A stretch of 64,000 nt of DNA from Spirodela intermedia (lineage: Eukaryota; Streptophyta; Magnoliopsida; Alismatales; Araceae): assembly GCA_902729315.2 (NCBI GenBank), contig LR746272.1, positions 3,134,035-3,198,034 of the forward strand, given 5' to 3'. The translations under genes and the position numbers were made by a program. The notes below the pieces were generated by a model. That model made no database searches, was not told the origin of the DNA, and worked only from the letters and a program-made list of their open reading frames with translations. This document shows positions 62,830-64,000 of the stretch, in pieces. The first letter of the stretch is position 1; each line of letters begins with the position of its first letter.

Positions 62830-63900
62830 TTAAAGGTTTGCATAAAATTCTCTAACCATCTTGGGAGAAATTTCGTGAGGTGTAGAGATCAGATATAACT
62901 TACTAAAGGATGTAGTAGACGAAAGCTATTTAAAATACTCTCTTTTTATTGATAAAGTTACATGTAGAAGTCTCTCTATCTAATGAAGATGGTGATCATT
63001 GAGTTGATGCAGAATCAAATGATTATTTTTACATAATATTTTTTTGCTATATTAATTGCACTAATTTTATCACATAAATTGATATCTTATCCAATTTAAT
63101 ACCATAATCCTTTAATTGTGACTTAATACCTTACACCTAGAAACCACATATTCTATCTGAAATCTATTTAACTTCAGCACTAATAGAGTTATTAAATTTT
63201 AAATTTTGGATTCGTTTAAATTTCAGTACACTAAAGATAAAAAAGATCTACTAGTACATTTCTTATACACTCTTTTTCATAAGAAATCATAATCACAATA
63301 TACAATCAAATTTAGATCATTATTTGGAAGATATGATATTCATAAAGATTTGATTCTTACTAAATATAATAAATTTCTTCTAATAGCATTCAAGTGTGAT
63401 TCTTTAGAATTATTTTTAAAATATAATTTTTTTATCATTTTTCTAGGAATGATTTTACCTACTTCCTTTCAATCTTCATCTTAATCTAATTTGCAAGTTA
63501 TTCCCAGCATGTTCTATGAATTCACTCATTCTATTGCTTCTAGTTTCAATTCTGAACTATTTTGAATACTAAGGCTAAATTTCGTAAACATGGATCAGGT
63601 TTCATCATTTGTGGCTAAAAAATGTGTCCAAAAGAATCATGAGCAATCATAAAAAATTACTAGAAAATAATATTTTCCACTGAGGCCTATTGTTGCTATG
63701 GGTCAAAGTAAATTCATTTCTTGTAATTCTAAGGTTTTGAATTGAAGTGATGTAAAGCTTTGTTTTGAAAGATATTCTGGTATCTTTTAATTTCATAAAA
63801 AAATCATATAATAAATTTAAGTCATCTTCTAAATTTGATAATGCTTCAACCAAGTTGAGTGAAAAAAACATTATAATTAGTATGGTACTGACATGCCCCA
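62830..63900 (-). mobile_element. Possible retroelement gag/transposase-like remnant
   Basis: On the minus strand, 62836-62880 translates to ISPKMVREFYANLLKDN. The (V/L)REFYANL phrase is typical of the plant 'putative transposon protein' domain found in retroelement-related proteins. Farther upstream on the same strand an 84-codon frame (63647-63901) gives a charged, helical stretch (NLEDDLNLLYDFFMKLKDT) like copia gag coiled regions. Many stops separate the two. The identification is tentative. Confidence 0.35.
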
Positions 63901-64000
63901 CTTTTCTTATGTTCTAGCCCTAATTCAATTGTTTTTCAACTCCTAAACAGGTTTTTATGTCTATCAATTCACTTGAATTAATGTTGTATACCTCACCACA

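Noticed and set aside
1-64000. tRNA, rRNA or CRISPR features
   Set aside because: No T-arm/anticodon-arm pattern, rRNA block or regularly spaced direct repeat was seen; a tRNA scan could still find one I overlooked.

Overview
The window is nuclear DNA of a flowering plant. Genes have short spliced exons with GT-AG introns from 87 bp to about 4.1 kb, gene islands are GC-rich, and the spacers are strongly AT-rich with decayed Ty1/copia-type retroelements. The very GC-rich 5' exons and the rice-like wording of the nitrite reductase point to a monocot; this is an inference, and no species can be named from what is visible.

Eight protein genes can be modelled by joining exons across intact splice sites. 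From left to right they are: the 3' end of a remorin (+); a plastid DCL/DUF3223 protein (-), tail to tail with the remorin; a DUF1685 protein (+); a COR27/COR28-type cold- and clock-regulated protein (+); a class B heat stress factor of the HSFB1/TBF1 type, with its conserved peptide uORF preserved in the leader (+); a core alpha-1,3-fucosyltransferase of family GT10 (+, seven exons, about 10.8 kb); an abscisic acid 8'-hydroxylase CYP707A (+, nine exons); and a ferredoxin-nitrite reductase (-, three exons). Seven are complete; only the remorin is cut, by the window edge. In all eight the reading phase carries across every intron.

Regulatory sites fit several genes. An evening element, two G-boxes and a CRT/DRE core lie before the COR27/28-like gene. 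A HSE, a W-box and a G-box lie before the HSF. A near-palindrome around a G-box and a clear TATA box lie before CYP707A. A nitrate-response-like bipartite site lies before the nitrite reductase, and four site II motifs lie before DCL.

The spacers at about 18.7-22.4 kb, 33.8-43.2 kb, 46.4-56.6 kb and 59-64 kb hold no supported gene. They contain degenerate tandem duplications, U5-like LTR fragments, two RNase H remnants of copia elements on the minus strand, and a gag/transposase-like remnant near the right end. Two higher-GC patches (about 36.95-38.98 kb and 41.45-42.17 kb) look like possible decayed or noncoding transcription units that I could not identify.

The genes do not form one pathway. 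Several concern stress or environmental response (cold/clock, heat/immunity, ABA breakdown, nitrate), but each is a familiar single gene and I see no evidence of a functional cluster. The most informative single feature is the HSFB1/TBF1-type leader, with a three-codon uORF placed just before the conserved uORF and an unusually long polypyrimidine tract after it. I found no convincing new system in the window.
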